Position numbers and translations under genes: made by a program
Shown here: positions 51,299-61,426 of the stretch, piece by piece
Layout of the letters: every line of letters starts with the position of its first letter
Numbering within the stretch: the stretch's first letter is position 1
Notes under the pieces: generated by a model
Seen by the model: only the letters and a program-made list of their open reading frames with translations
The model's database searches: none
Told to the model about the DNA's origin: nothing
From: Oscheius dolichura
Taxonomy: Eukaryota; Nematoda; Chromadorea; Rhabditida; Rhabditidae
Direction of reading: 5' to 3'
NCBI GenBank assembly: GCA_932521035.1
Contig: OW051497.1
Span: forward strand, 4,464,001-4,528,000
Length of the DNA: 64,000 nt

Positions 51299-52696
51299 TT
51301 ACAGAAGAGGTAGCCCCGCAGAGATCTCTCTTGGCAGATCGGCTATGTGAACACGGAAAAAGCCTATAAGAATACTATCTTTGAGTCGGCGATCTTACTT
51401 ACCGTTCTCTCCCCAAGTCTCTCCCCATGTATTCGCATAGATCCAATATTCTTGGCTGCCTTCTTGTCCCCATCCAAGGAGGCGCACGCAATGCCCGAAA
51501 AATAGTCTGCCCATACCTTGTTGTGAATAATAGATGCCTAAATATCTTCTGCTCAGCTCTCAATCACCGTTACCCGAGTGGTAGTGTAGAAAATCTTCCC
51601 GAATGGTGTAACACGCGTAAAGAGGCCCATGGAGGAAGAGGTCCGTTTTCATCAGCTGAACAAGGACTTCGGTACGTGTCATCTGAATGCTCGTAACTGG
51701 AGTGCCGTCTTCACTTACGTTGTTGGTTTCTAAGTAGGAGTCCATGATTTCGTTGACCTTTTTCTGGCTATAGTAGAAAGGAAGACGCAAGTAGTAAGAA
51801 CTTTTGCCAAAGTTGAGGTCTGTATCGTATGTGCTGTTGTAATCCGGACGACACTTTTTTGAACAATTAGGTGTTTTTGCATTCTTGTAGTGGTCAATCG
51901 AACATGGAGCTCCGCAATCAGAGGGGAAGGAATATGGTTTGCATCCTTCTTTAGAGCCGTAAGCTCCTCCAGAGACAATCCCTTCGTGCTTCCAATGTTC
52001 AAAAGGAGTTATTGGATTGGCAGATCCTTGACAACTGATTAACTTGCTGAGCAGAACCAAGAACCCCACCCGCTTCCACAGTTTTTGCAACAGCTAAGGA
52101 GATCTTCCACGCTAATAATCAGCTGTTTCTTTCCCTTACTGGCAATGCAGACTCGGTCACTCATGACAGCACTTGAAGAGCCAGCCTAGACAGATTATTT
52201 CCTTGAGGTAGACTTACCCAACACGATCCGCACCCGCCTTGATTGAATACTTGGTGCACTGATGCACATTGGGACCATGACTTTCTCGGATCGTATTCAG
52301 TGGGCAGAGAGATGTTTTGTCTGAAACCTTGGATGAAAGATCAGGTGTTCTCTCTAACCTGAGGAGCGAGATCATATGCAGCCACGTGTCTTCCAAGCCG
52401 TCTTGTAGTTTAACATCTTCCGTAAAATTATAAGATTTTATTTCATTTCCTTCGTGGCCGAAGTGCTTACTAACTACCTCAAAGCTGTCGGCGTCTGCAT
52501 TCAGTTTAGCCTAGACATTTTTCACCAGTTGTTTAAAGTGAACTACCTTCCAAGTAAATGAGGAGTTATTGACGAAATCAACAATTTTACGATGATACTC
52601 GTCTTCAAGGGCCTTTCTGAAGGAGAGATAAAGGTGGATATTTTAAAAAAAAACAAACATCAACGCGAGTGTCGACAATGCGACCAAGATATTCAT
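51299..52696 (-). CDS. Cathepsin B-like cysteine protease, divergent
   Basis: Start at 52696 (MNILVALSTLALIKALEDEY) gives a signal peptide and cathepsin B-type propeptide (YHRKIVDFVNNSSFTWKAKL). The mature part shows LPTEYDPRKSW, NQGGCGSCWA with the oxyanion Gln and catalytic Cys, SVEDLLSCC, GIVSGGAYGSKEGCKPYSFP, a Cys-rich loop, GPLYACYTIREDFLHYHSG, GHCVRLLGWG with the catalytic His, and YWIYANTWGETWGENGFFRV with the catalytic Asn. The triad is therefore complete. The occluding loop reads DCGAPCSIDHYKN and lacks the paired His that give cathepsin B its exopeptidase activity. The C-terminus (VHIADLPREISAGLPLL) lacks the usual ECGIES segment and its Cys. It is expected in lysosomes or secreted, for example in the gut. 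Introns are about 31-40 nt. Confidence 0.9.
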
Positions 52697-52985
52697 GCGG
52701 ACAACTGGTCGCTTTTTCTTCCGGGGAGGGCTTTACACTCTCTTTTACCAGAACAAAGGCACAACTGCTATGCTTAATTGGATATTTATTTTTAACCCGA
52801 AAGCAAAGTTCAAAGTACGACATAAGGTCATCATCCGATCCCTTTTACCAAAAATATTGAGAAACCACGTCTTTAACTACCATAGTCTTAGGTAGACATG
52901 TCGCCCACAAAGGAAGAGGGTATCTATTTCCAGCGTGTTGAACCGATGGACCCTCGTTTTTCAAGTGACGCATTTTGAGAATTCG

Positions 52986-54700
52986 ATGGCATTTTATACG
53001 TATTTACACCTGCTAACGTTTTCCTATACGCTATGCTATTGTCAAAAACTGACAGATGAAGAAGTTGAAGGTAGTGTTGATCCCCAATTATATAGTTTGT
53101 TATAGAAGAACGAAACACATTTATGGAGAATAACGGGAAGTTGTTCAGTTATCTCTTCCAAGACTATTTGCCGCAGATTCCTCCTGTTTACACACAGCGT
53201 ATACCAACTTAAAACATTACTAACGGATTTTATAGGCTTTACGAATGCAAGTATAGACGACTCGGACGTTTCAGAGGTTCCTCGTGATTCTTTTGAAATA
53301 CTTTTATTAAATGCGAAGCTTGTTGAAGTGGTATGTCTGTATTAGCATAAGTACCCAGTGTACTTCAGAATCCAATGAAGCAGCTTATGACAATTATCTT
53401 CCACTACACAATGGTTAACCGTCTTTAGAATCCTAAAGTTGGTTTAGGGATGGTTTGACGCTCGATTACAATGGGACCCCAGTGATTTCTTCAACATTAC
53501 TCAGCTATACATATCAAGGAAGAAGATTTGGGTACCCGACATTACTCCATTTGACAGGTTCAGTCTTTCTGAGCAATTTAGTCGAATGAAGAGGGGCTCT
53601 CCCAACATTCCCAGTAATTTAACTTTAGCACGGATGTCATCGATACCAGGACAAGAATTAACCAGTGGGCCAAGGTAGGGTAATTCCAGAGGAAACTGTG
53701 ATTTAGGTTTATTACAATGGTTACTGCACTTTCCCTCAATCAACTGTAACCTCCGTCAACTGCGCGATGAAAGACGTAAGGCAACATCGAGCAACAAAGT
53801 CTTCAGGTGGTAAACTTTCCCTTTGACGTGCACGTCTGTAGCGTGAGGCTCCTATCCTATACCTTCCCTGTGCAAGAGGTCAACATCACCGCTTACATCA
53901 ATTCTCCTGCAAATACTACAGGTCGTGTGGTACAGTTACAAAGGGAGTTTTTAAAATTAAACAATAGGGAAATGAAGAATGGGAGGTTGTCAATATTTCT
54001 TGGAAGAGTAGTGAAGCATTTCCCGATGAAGCTCCTACTCAACAAGCAAGTGAAGCCAATTTTTAATAAAACCACGGTTTGAGAGCGAATTCATTTTTAC
54101 TGTAAGGCGAAACCCCGGTTTCTACCTTCTATCAGTCATCCTCCCTTCCTTCCTCCTTACCTTCATTTGCATTGCCGGATTCTTCTCTTCTAATCTCATT
54201 TTTGACGACAGTGCCAAGGTAAGGCAATAATCAGTCGGCTGCTACGTTTAGGTGGAAATGGGGCTAACCACCATTATGTCTAAGACCGCCATAATCGGCA
54301 TTATCTCGGAAATTGTTCCCCGAACGGATAAAACTCCCAAGCTCAGTATGTTTCTCTGGAATCAAACCGTTAGTATTACAGCCGGTTACGTCTTGGTAAA
54401 CCTGCTAATCATCCTTGTTGCAACAGCTGTCCTAATTTGCATTCCAAAACTTTGGCAATTTGTTTCCCTCACGTCCACCAGGTAATCTTACCCGAATAGC
54501 TGATCTCTTTCAGTTGTAAACATCAAAAGAAAGGATGGTTTCGCTCCCATTTCTGGATATTCCGAGGAATTTTTACGGCTGCCTGTTTCGTTGGATTCGA
54601 AATCTGCGTGTTCCTCAATATGAATGACTTTCTCGACCAGGAGCTTGTTGCTGTCTTAGTCAATGGATGGGGAGTATTTGAAATGATGGATGTTGTTTAG
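52986..54700 (+). CDS. Cys-loop ligand-gated ion channel subunit 1 (nAChR-like)
   Basis: Signal peptide MAFYTYLHLLTFSYTLCYCQ, then an N-terminal helix (GKLFSYLFQDYLPQIPPVYT) and ligand-binding strands (WFDARLQWDPSDFFNI; KIWVPDITPFD). The Cys-loop runs from CAMKDVV to NFPFDVHVC. M1 is NPGFYLLSVILPSFLLTFIC, M2 is MGLTTIMSKTAIIGIISEIV, M3 VSITAGYVLVNLLIILVATA, and M4 WIFRGIFTAACFVGFEICVF. It has no vicinal Cys pair before M1, so it is a non-alpha type. The M3-M4 loop is very short (about 35 residues). The Cys-loop has 14 residues between cysteines in my model, one more than the usual 13. Ends MMDVV-stop with AATAAA 9 nt later. The ligand is unknown. The paralogue follows at 107 bp. Confidence 0.88.
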
Positions 54701-54709
54701 TTTGAGATG

Positions 54710-54715
54710 AATAAA
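54710..54715 (+). promoter_or_regulatory. Poly(A) signal of receptor subunit 1
   Basis: AATAAA starting 10 nt past the stop codon and 93 nt before the start of subunit 2. Confidence 0.65.
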
Positions 54716-54807
54716 TATTGGAAAAATCTGTTCATTGTCCTTCCTGTCTGAGAAGGTTGCTATTCCGGTTAGATTAGGCTTAGGTTTCAATCCGGCCTCG
54801 TAGGGCC

Positions 54808-56973
54808 ATGTTCCCCCGTTCTTACCTTCTTCTGTTACTCTTTCGCCAGTTTCTGGCAGATGACTTGGAGTCTGACCCCCTTGTCGTGGATAATAACGTC
54901 ACAACAGGTTACAATTTGATAAACCCCAGCTAATTCCATTCTTAGCCGTCAGAACTCAGTTTCTCGATGACAATCAGAGGTTATACCATCATTTGTTCGA
55001 CAACTATAATAGATACCTGCCCCCAATCTACACAAAGAGTAAGCTGGCAAAAAGGGTTATATGGCTAAATAAGGGACTTTTAACAACATTACCGACATAT
55101 TCCGCGAAGAGAGCTATTCCATTCCGAAAGACTACATATCTATTTTCCTCACTTACACCAAACTGCTCGAAGTGGTATGTTTGATAAAGACGACTACGAC
55201 TAACTTAGAAATTTAGGATTCCTCCAAAAGTCTCATGACACTTATTTTCGAGTATACAATGGTTTGGTCGTTTTTGGTTCCAAAGAGGGTTCTTTAGAAC
55301 TGGCAAGATCCTCGATTGGTTTGGAACACGACAGAATTTGGAGGGGTTGATCATCTCTACATCAATAGGAAGCGGGTGTGGGCTCCAGAAGTTACCCCGT
55401 TTGACAGGTAATCGACAAAGTATTCCAGTAATCATTTCACTAGCATGGAAGTAACTGACACGAGACCCGAGTTTAAACAATTTGTCACAGTAAGTCATTT
55501 GTTAACTGTAAATATTGCTCAGCTACTTAACTACGGACTGGCTAGCTTCTATGTTTCTTCTGTTGTAACGACAAATTGTGAAATGGACGTGAGTCCGTTT
55601 AGGAACACATAAATAAACTTCCTTGCAGATGAATGACTTCCCTTTTGATATGCAGAACTGTAGTGTCCGACTGCTCTCTTATTCATTTAGTGTATGGGAG
55701 ATCGAGCTCAACAGTTATGTCTACAAAACTGTCAATCCTAAACTTGTGGTGAGATACAATGATTTGTGAACAACTTTTGAAGGGCAACGACGAGTGGGAA
55801 GTGCTCAATATTACTCCCATCAGTACAGTTCTCGACGAAGAAACCAATCCAACTCAAATTGTAAGCTATTCTCTCCCTGTTTTGCGTCAAACCTACTGTT
55901 GTTAGTAGCGCCATGTACTTTGTCTTTAACAGTTGAACTGTCTGGACAAAAGAGCGATCAACTTGTTTTTCACGTACAAAAAATGGCTTATCAGAGATCG
56001 TCTTTCTTTTGCAAGTAAAAAAACGCCGCTACCTATCAATGTGAAAACAGTTGAAAGTTGTTATGTTCGATAGTACTTGTACCCTGTTTTCAGACTTTGA
56101 GCGCTAGGATATTTGTCGAATTCGGGTACTAAAAGATTCTCGGTGAAGTGTTTGCAAGGTCTGAACAACAAAGATTAAACCGAGCAGAAGAAAAAAACAC
56201 TTTTGAAAGACGGTTGAACTTTTGTGTTTTCTGAACAAGAATAATAATCTAGAATATGTTTCCAGAATCAGTTCACGTTTTTTATGAAGAGGAATCCGAG
56301 CTACTACAGTGTGTTGATAATAGCTCCCTCGTTCATCCTCACCTTCCTCTGTATCGCTGGAATGTTCACCTCGTCGTTAGAAGCCGATGATATCGACAAG
56401 GTTGTCTGCCAACTCGAGTAGTCATGGGTTTCAGATTGCAATGGGTCTAACGACCATCATGTCATCCGTGGTCATGATCAGCGTGCTTTCTCAAAGTATC
56501 CCAAAGACCAAACGCATCCCCAAACTATGTGAGTTAGTCATTCTCAACCAAAACGCGAATTCACCAAAATGGTGTCATCCAACCGGTTGAAAAGAACGAC
56601 TTTGTTCAGCAATCTACGTCACTACGAATCTGCTGACAGTGTCCTGTGCGATCATTGTTGCAATCCTCGTTCCAAAAGTGGGGCAGTTCTGCTGGTCGAT
56701 CTATCGTCTCGTCAGGTGCTGATCAACAGACCGCTCGTTGTTGAACTTTGATCAAATTGCAGGTGTTGTTGCCGTAAAATACGTAAACAGGCCAAAGAGG
56801 AGACAGACGAAAAGAAGAAGAAGGAGCCGTCCTGTTGCAGACGGTTCACCTGGCTGTTCAAAGCCCTGGTCACCACAGTCATTCTGGTTGTTTTCGAGTT
56901 CATAGTGATCGCCAACCTTGTGACCCTCTTGGTGAATGAAAACACGCGAGAGGCGTTCGGCTTGAAGAACTAG
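54808..56973 (+). CDS. Cys-loop ligand-gated ion channel subunit 2 (nAChR-like)
   Basis: Start at 54808 (MFPRSYLLLLLFRQFLADDL, a signal peptide). Then YHHLFDNYNRYLPPIYTK, DPRLVWNTTEFGGVDHLYIN, RVWAPEVTPFD, and a Cys-loop CEMDMNDFPFDMQNC with the canonical 13-residue spacing. M1 is NPSYYSVLIIAPSFILTFLC, M2 is MGLTTIMSSVVMISVLSQSI, then M3 (YVTTNLLTVSCAIIVAILVP). A Cys/Lys-rich M3-M4 loop (CCCRKIRKQAKEETDEKKKK) precedes M4 (ALVTTVILVVFEFIVIANLV). There is no vicinal Cys pair. The intron before M1 is unusually long (292 nt, 55973-56264); the others are mostly 33-43 nt. The gene is a paralogue of subunit 1, with the same intron positions in the ligand-binding domain and the shared GLTTIMS in M2. 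The two could assemble as one heteromeric channel. Confidence 0.9.
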
Positions 56974-57033
56974 ATCATTTCATACATAATAATAGAAAAA
57001 TGAGATCATCGGGTGACCAAAGGGCAACGGCCC

Positions 57034-57039
57034 AATAAA
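57034..57039 (+). promoter_or_regulatory. Poly(A) signal of receptor subunit 2
   Basis: AATAAA 61 nt after the stop codon. Confidence 0.65.
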
Positions 57040-58240
57040 TTATTCCTCCATGTTCTTCGCTCATTTTCTTTTTGATTAATTTGTTTCCAGGTGTTATGTT
57101 CTATTTCCTATGTAAAATGCCTACTCAGCATACATATGTAAAATGTAATCACTGGTCACGGACTTCCTCCAAGCGGAATTTCAAAAGCCAAACACGATAA
57201 GATCGCTATAAAATTTGATTTCTGTCTTACTGTTTGCAACAGTGGTCTACCGATCTTTCACCCCCTTCCGTCGGCGGAGATATCACCGGAGACTGATTGA
57301 TGGCCACGAAAAATAGCAAAAAAGGAGAGTCTTGTCCTGTTTTTGGGTTGAAAGAACTAAGTCGTCGGGAATTCCCTGGTATTTTCCACCCCTCGAGTTA
57401 GCGGAGGCGGAAGGACCATAACACCGCTGAAAACTTTTTGATTAATCTGCCAGCCGCTCAACAGGTTTTCCTTTTTCTTATTGGTCCCCGCAAGACAAAG
57501 TGTAACTGCCCTTAGCTTCCCCTTGGTCTTTGAATTATTTCCGCGAACGAAAACATAAAGAGGCTGTCTATTTTGGTAGACTTTAGTCACCAAAACTACA
57601 ACAAATCCAATGCTAGGAACAAGTCGGCAGCAGCGATGATCAGTGGGCCTTAGTTGGTTGATCTGTTTTAGAGTTCATCGAAATGTGTCGAAACAATCAC
57701 ATAGCAGACGCGGGAACTGGTCATGGAGAGGTCATAAACTTGATCCCAGTCAGGAGAATGTCCAAGTCTGCACGTCTTTGTGCAAAAGGAAAGCAGATGC
57801 CCGTCTCTATATTGTTTTTCTTGCATTTCTGCTAACTGTCCATTAATTAGGAGTAGCAAGACGCAATGTCGACAGCCGGAAAACGTTTAATTTTCTGTGT
57901 TTTGGCGCACTTGGGATGTAACAAGGAAGTGCCCTGCCCATCTCAGGATTCCTGGGCTCATCGGGCTGGAAATAGACATGTTTGGCCTCGATCAGATCAT
58001 CGTTGCGCTCACTCCACTATGAACTGTCGTCTTATGACCTCGCGACAGTCAGTGTCTTCCAGTCACAGTACTGGTCATTGGCCGTCATGTGTCGTGCACC
58101 GGCGCCCACAGCTCGTTCAAATCGTTGATCTCTGTTGCAGTTTCTGCGGAAACGCTTGCGGCGCTCTTCGTCCATTACAATGAAATGTTTATTACGTTGC
58201 GTCATTCATATGTAACAGTATTATTATACACAATATTTAA
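57040..58240. other. Gap between receptor subunit 2 and nuclear receptor
   Basis: No confident gene. A plus-strand frame at 57866-58183 (MSTAGKRLIFCVLAHLGCNK, 105 codons, Cys-rich) could be a small secreted protein, but it has no splice support, promoter or recognisable domain. The right end is the 3' flank of the nuclear receptor. Confidence 0.35.
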
Positions 58241-58246
58241 TTTATT
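58241..58246 (-). promoter_or_regulatory. Poly(A) signal of nuclear receptor gene
   Basis: AATAAA on the minus strand about 214 nt past the stop at 58460. Confidence 0.55.
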
Positions 58247-58459
58247 ATGATTGTCATGAAACTGGGACACGATACCGGATATAAGGGAGAAATTTATACA
58301 AAGACGTTTGGATGCCGAACGCCCTAAAGCTTGGAGCTGCGCTATAAACGGTATGACTGATTTGTAGTGAGACCAGTGTGAGAAAAAGACGGCGGCGATG
58401 ATGGCAAGATGATGACCGGGAAACAGCTGGATTCGGCAGCAAATTAAGGTCATCTAAGC

Positions 58460-61426
58460 TCAATGGACCAGGAGGATTTGTTCCATCAGTGGGTCAATTT
58501 CCAGGCCAAGATGTTTTCTTGTTTGAAGATAGACGGAAACGTGTCCGGCGACTTTCTGAAATAGTTTGATTCTTGTTGATCTAATTTTTAATTTACTGAC
58601 CATAGCGGAAGCGATAAGCAGCAGCAAGTGTCCAAATCTCGTCGTGGCTTCTTCCTGTCCGAAACGACTCACAAGATGAGCAAATAGAGCGCTTTGCACA
58701 GATTGGCGAGCGACTGAAACAACAAAGAGTTAGCCGCCTTTAGGTGTCAACTCTTACTTATTAAGAGATCCGACGCCGACTGAGGAAGGCCGGGTACGTT
58801 TGGATCAAGGGCCATGATGGCCTTCAAACAGACCAACTCGCTTTCGTCCACATGCAGCCTTTTCAAATGGGAAATGAGATTGATCTTGAGGCCATTGCGG
58901 ATCATCCTGCAAATCAATCATCGTAATACTCATAGCTGCCTCGTGTCAGAAACCGGTGTTCTTTGAACATAGCGCCCTTTGGCCATTTTCCCATTGTTTA
59001 AGGACTAACGTAGTCACCTGATGTTCATAAACATTGTTTCCCTGTAAACAGAAGCATAAAAACTGTCGACATTGAGAAACGATTCTTTGACCCCCCTAAG
59101 TAACGTAAAGTCAAGAGAGCGCCTTCCGCCGGATTCAATTAGAAGGGCATCCCCGGCTGCTTCCCTGGACTTTGTGTGTTCTCGTAAAGGCTCTCCGTGC
59201 AACCGCGCAGAATGCGTCATTGCACTCTGCGGGCTGCTTTGACCTCTGGTTGAACGATTGGCCCAAGGCATACCCCGCGTCTGGCTTTACTTCCGGCACA
59301 ATAAGGAACTAGTCCAAAAAAACTCACTCTGTCTTTGTTTGAAGAAGAAGGTGCCTCAAAGGGTCGAGGGCAGAAGAGAGCTCCTCGTTGAAATTGGGAG
59401 GGAGGTAGTGACCGGAAGGCAGGATGACGGCGTCCTCATGTTTGTAGGAATGATATGCGACGGTGAGCAGGGAAAAAGTAGCAGCACAGTTCTTCACTAT
59501 GGAAGCCTACAATTATCGAACTGTGCTTTGGTCTAGGCGCTTGATCTACCTTGATCTCTGGCTCCATGTCGGCGATGGGTTTGAGTGTATTGACGTAGTC
59601 AAAGACAAGGACCAGAAGACGGCGCATATTCTCTGCCAGTACATCAGGTCCAGCCGGTCCTTGACAGCAATCGAAGACCATCTAGAAGAAAGGAAGTGTA
59701 AACTATATCAATTCTCTCAGTACTTTTGTTCTCGATGCTATCAAAGAAGGGCGTAAGACTGCTTCCACCATGTCGACATTACGGACAGGCTCCATGGGAA
59801 CAACGTCCCTCAACTTTTGGCATATGCTTTCAATTTCCGACAGGGTCATCATGACGCCTTCATCTTGTGGTGTTGGCCTAATTTCGGTGGGTCCGGAGTC
59901 AGATGGGGAAGAAGGTGACGTGGTGGTGGAATCGTCATGGTCATCCTTAAACCGAGAGACGTCTGGACTTAATGAAGCAAACATACGCGTTTGTCAAACA
60001 GAGATGCAAATGAGAGCGTCTTCTCGGATCCATCGCCGTGCGTCTTACGAGGGTTCTTTTGCCTTCCCGTCTTGTCGCGGTCAGGTCGGATGGCTATAAA
60101 GCAGAAGATCATGTTTCATCATCACATTTTCCAGGATTTGAAGCCAACTACTTTATCATTTGACCCCTCGTGTTCGAAAGAATGCGACCGACAGTCAGAA
60201 GGGGACTAAACCACAAAAACCAGTGTGATGGTGAGGTTAAAGTACAGTTTCCCAAAACGCCATCATCACTTCTGATCAGCACCACCATGGGCTATCTAAA
60301 TTACCTTCTGGTTCCATTCCGACTTCAAGGCACTTTTGGAAGCGACACGACCGGCAGACATTACGACCAGCTGAAAAGAAGAGTATCTTTAACGGATATT
60401 GGTCGCTGTTCTGTTGTCGTCTTATCACCGCCTGCACAAAACAGCTTTTGTCCCCCGGAACGTAAACTTTGATCCGGGATGTGTCATCGTTATTTTAAGA
60501 AAAGAACTAGAAAAACAAACCTTTATCAATGTTGCACTTTTTCTCATAACGGCATGTGTATGTCTTTCCGGCTCGTACCTGTAATATTTGTTGTCGATAC
60601 GGTTTCGGAAGAGTTGGGAAATATTGATAAACATGGTGAATATCTCACCAGGACAGTGACTGGTATGTAATACTCACCGTTCTGCGGAAGAAGCCCTTAC
60701 AGCCAAAGCAGGCCACAACACCGTAATGCCGTCCACTGGCATCATCTGTGCAGACCGAGCTAAATTTTCAACATTAGTCTTGACATGGAACACATGTTTG
60801 CATGTTTTCTCTTCCCAGCAGCTCCGGATGCGCCCCCGGACTATGTGTCATAGTAAATTTCTGCAGGAGAACATCTGTCTGCTGCCTACGGCGCGTAATC
60901 TCGATGTAAAGACGGCTGTCAGTTCTGGATCACAGGTCAAGAGCTCTTTGTCATTTTGGCCCCTAATATTGCTTAAAATGGGGAAAGCGGCAATTAACCG
61001 TCCGAGGAGAGAAGCTCCCCTGGCTAGCCAAACACAAAGTGCAAGGCTAAAAGTGAATTTAAGGTCTACGATTTAAAAGAGGGCGTATTAAAATGTTCAA
61101 TGAACTATTTGTTTGTCGCTCTGGAATTTTGCTAGTCACTTGAAAAGCAAAAATCAGAGTACAGCAGCAGTAAGCGTATGGTATAGCATATGGGGAAATA
61201 CTCTTAGGAATATCCGCCATGATAGCGTTTGAATAAGTAGTTACAGTAGGAGGATAGGACGAGGAACTCACCATATCGAAGGCTCGTCCAATGGTGTCAT
61301 AGAGGTTTTGGGTAAAAAATCTTGAATATCAGTCTTGAGTAGGCTCTCCATGTTGAATGCTGTCGCGTTGGGACCACAGCCCATGAGAGAAGCGAAGGTG
61401 AAGGCAGCGGTAGAACCGTCAGACAT
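58460..61426 (-). CDS. Nuclear hormone receptor, HNF4/NR2-type
   Basis: Start at 61426 ([20 protein letters not shown], then [20 protein letters not shown]). The DNA-binding domain starts [20 protein letters not shown] and continues [28 protein letters not shown] and [18 protein letters not shown], assembled over three introns that all keep frame. [16 protein letters not shown] then matches the HNF4-type hinge (AVQNERDRI). The ligand-binding domain includes [75 protein letters not shown] and an AF-2 helix [11 protein letters not shown] near the end. HNF4-derived receptors are greatly expanded in nematodes, where several control fat metabolism. The P-box is CFGCKG rather than CDGCKG or CEGCKG. 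The intron inside the first zinc finger is 512 nt; others are shorter. A possible upstream in-frame ATG at 61519 is separated by an acceptor-like TTCGTAG. Confidence 0.9.

Noticed and set aside
57866-58183. 105-codon Cys-rich plus-strand frame
   Set aside because: Not recognised, no splice or promoter evidence; left as a note in the gap entry.
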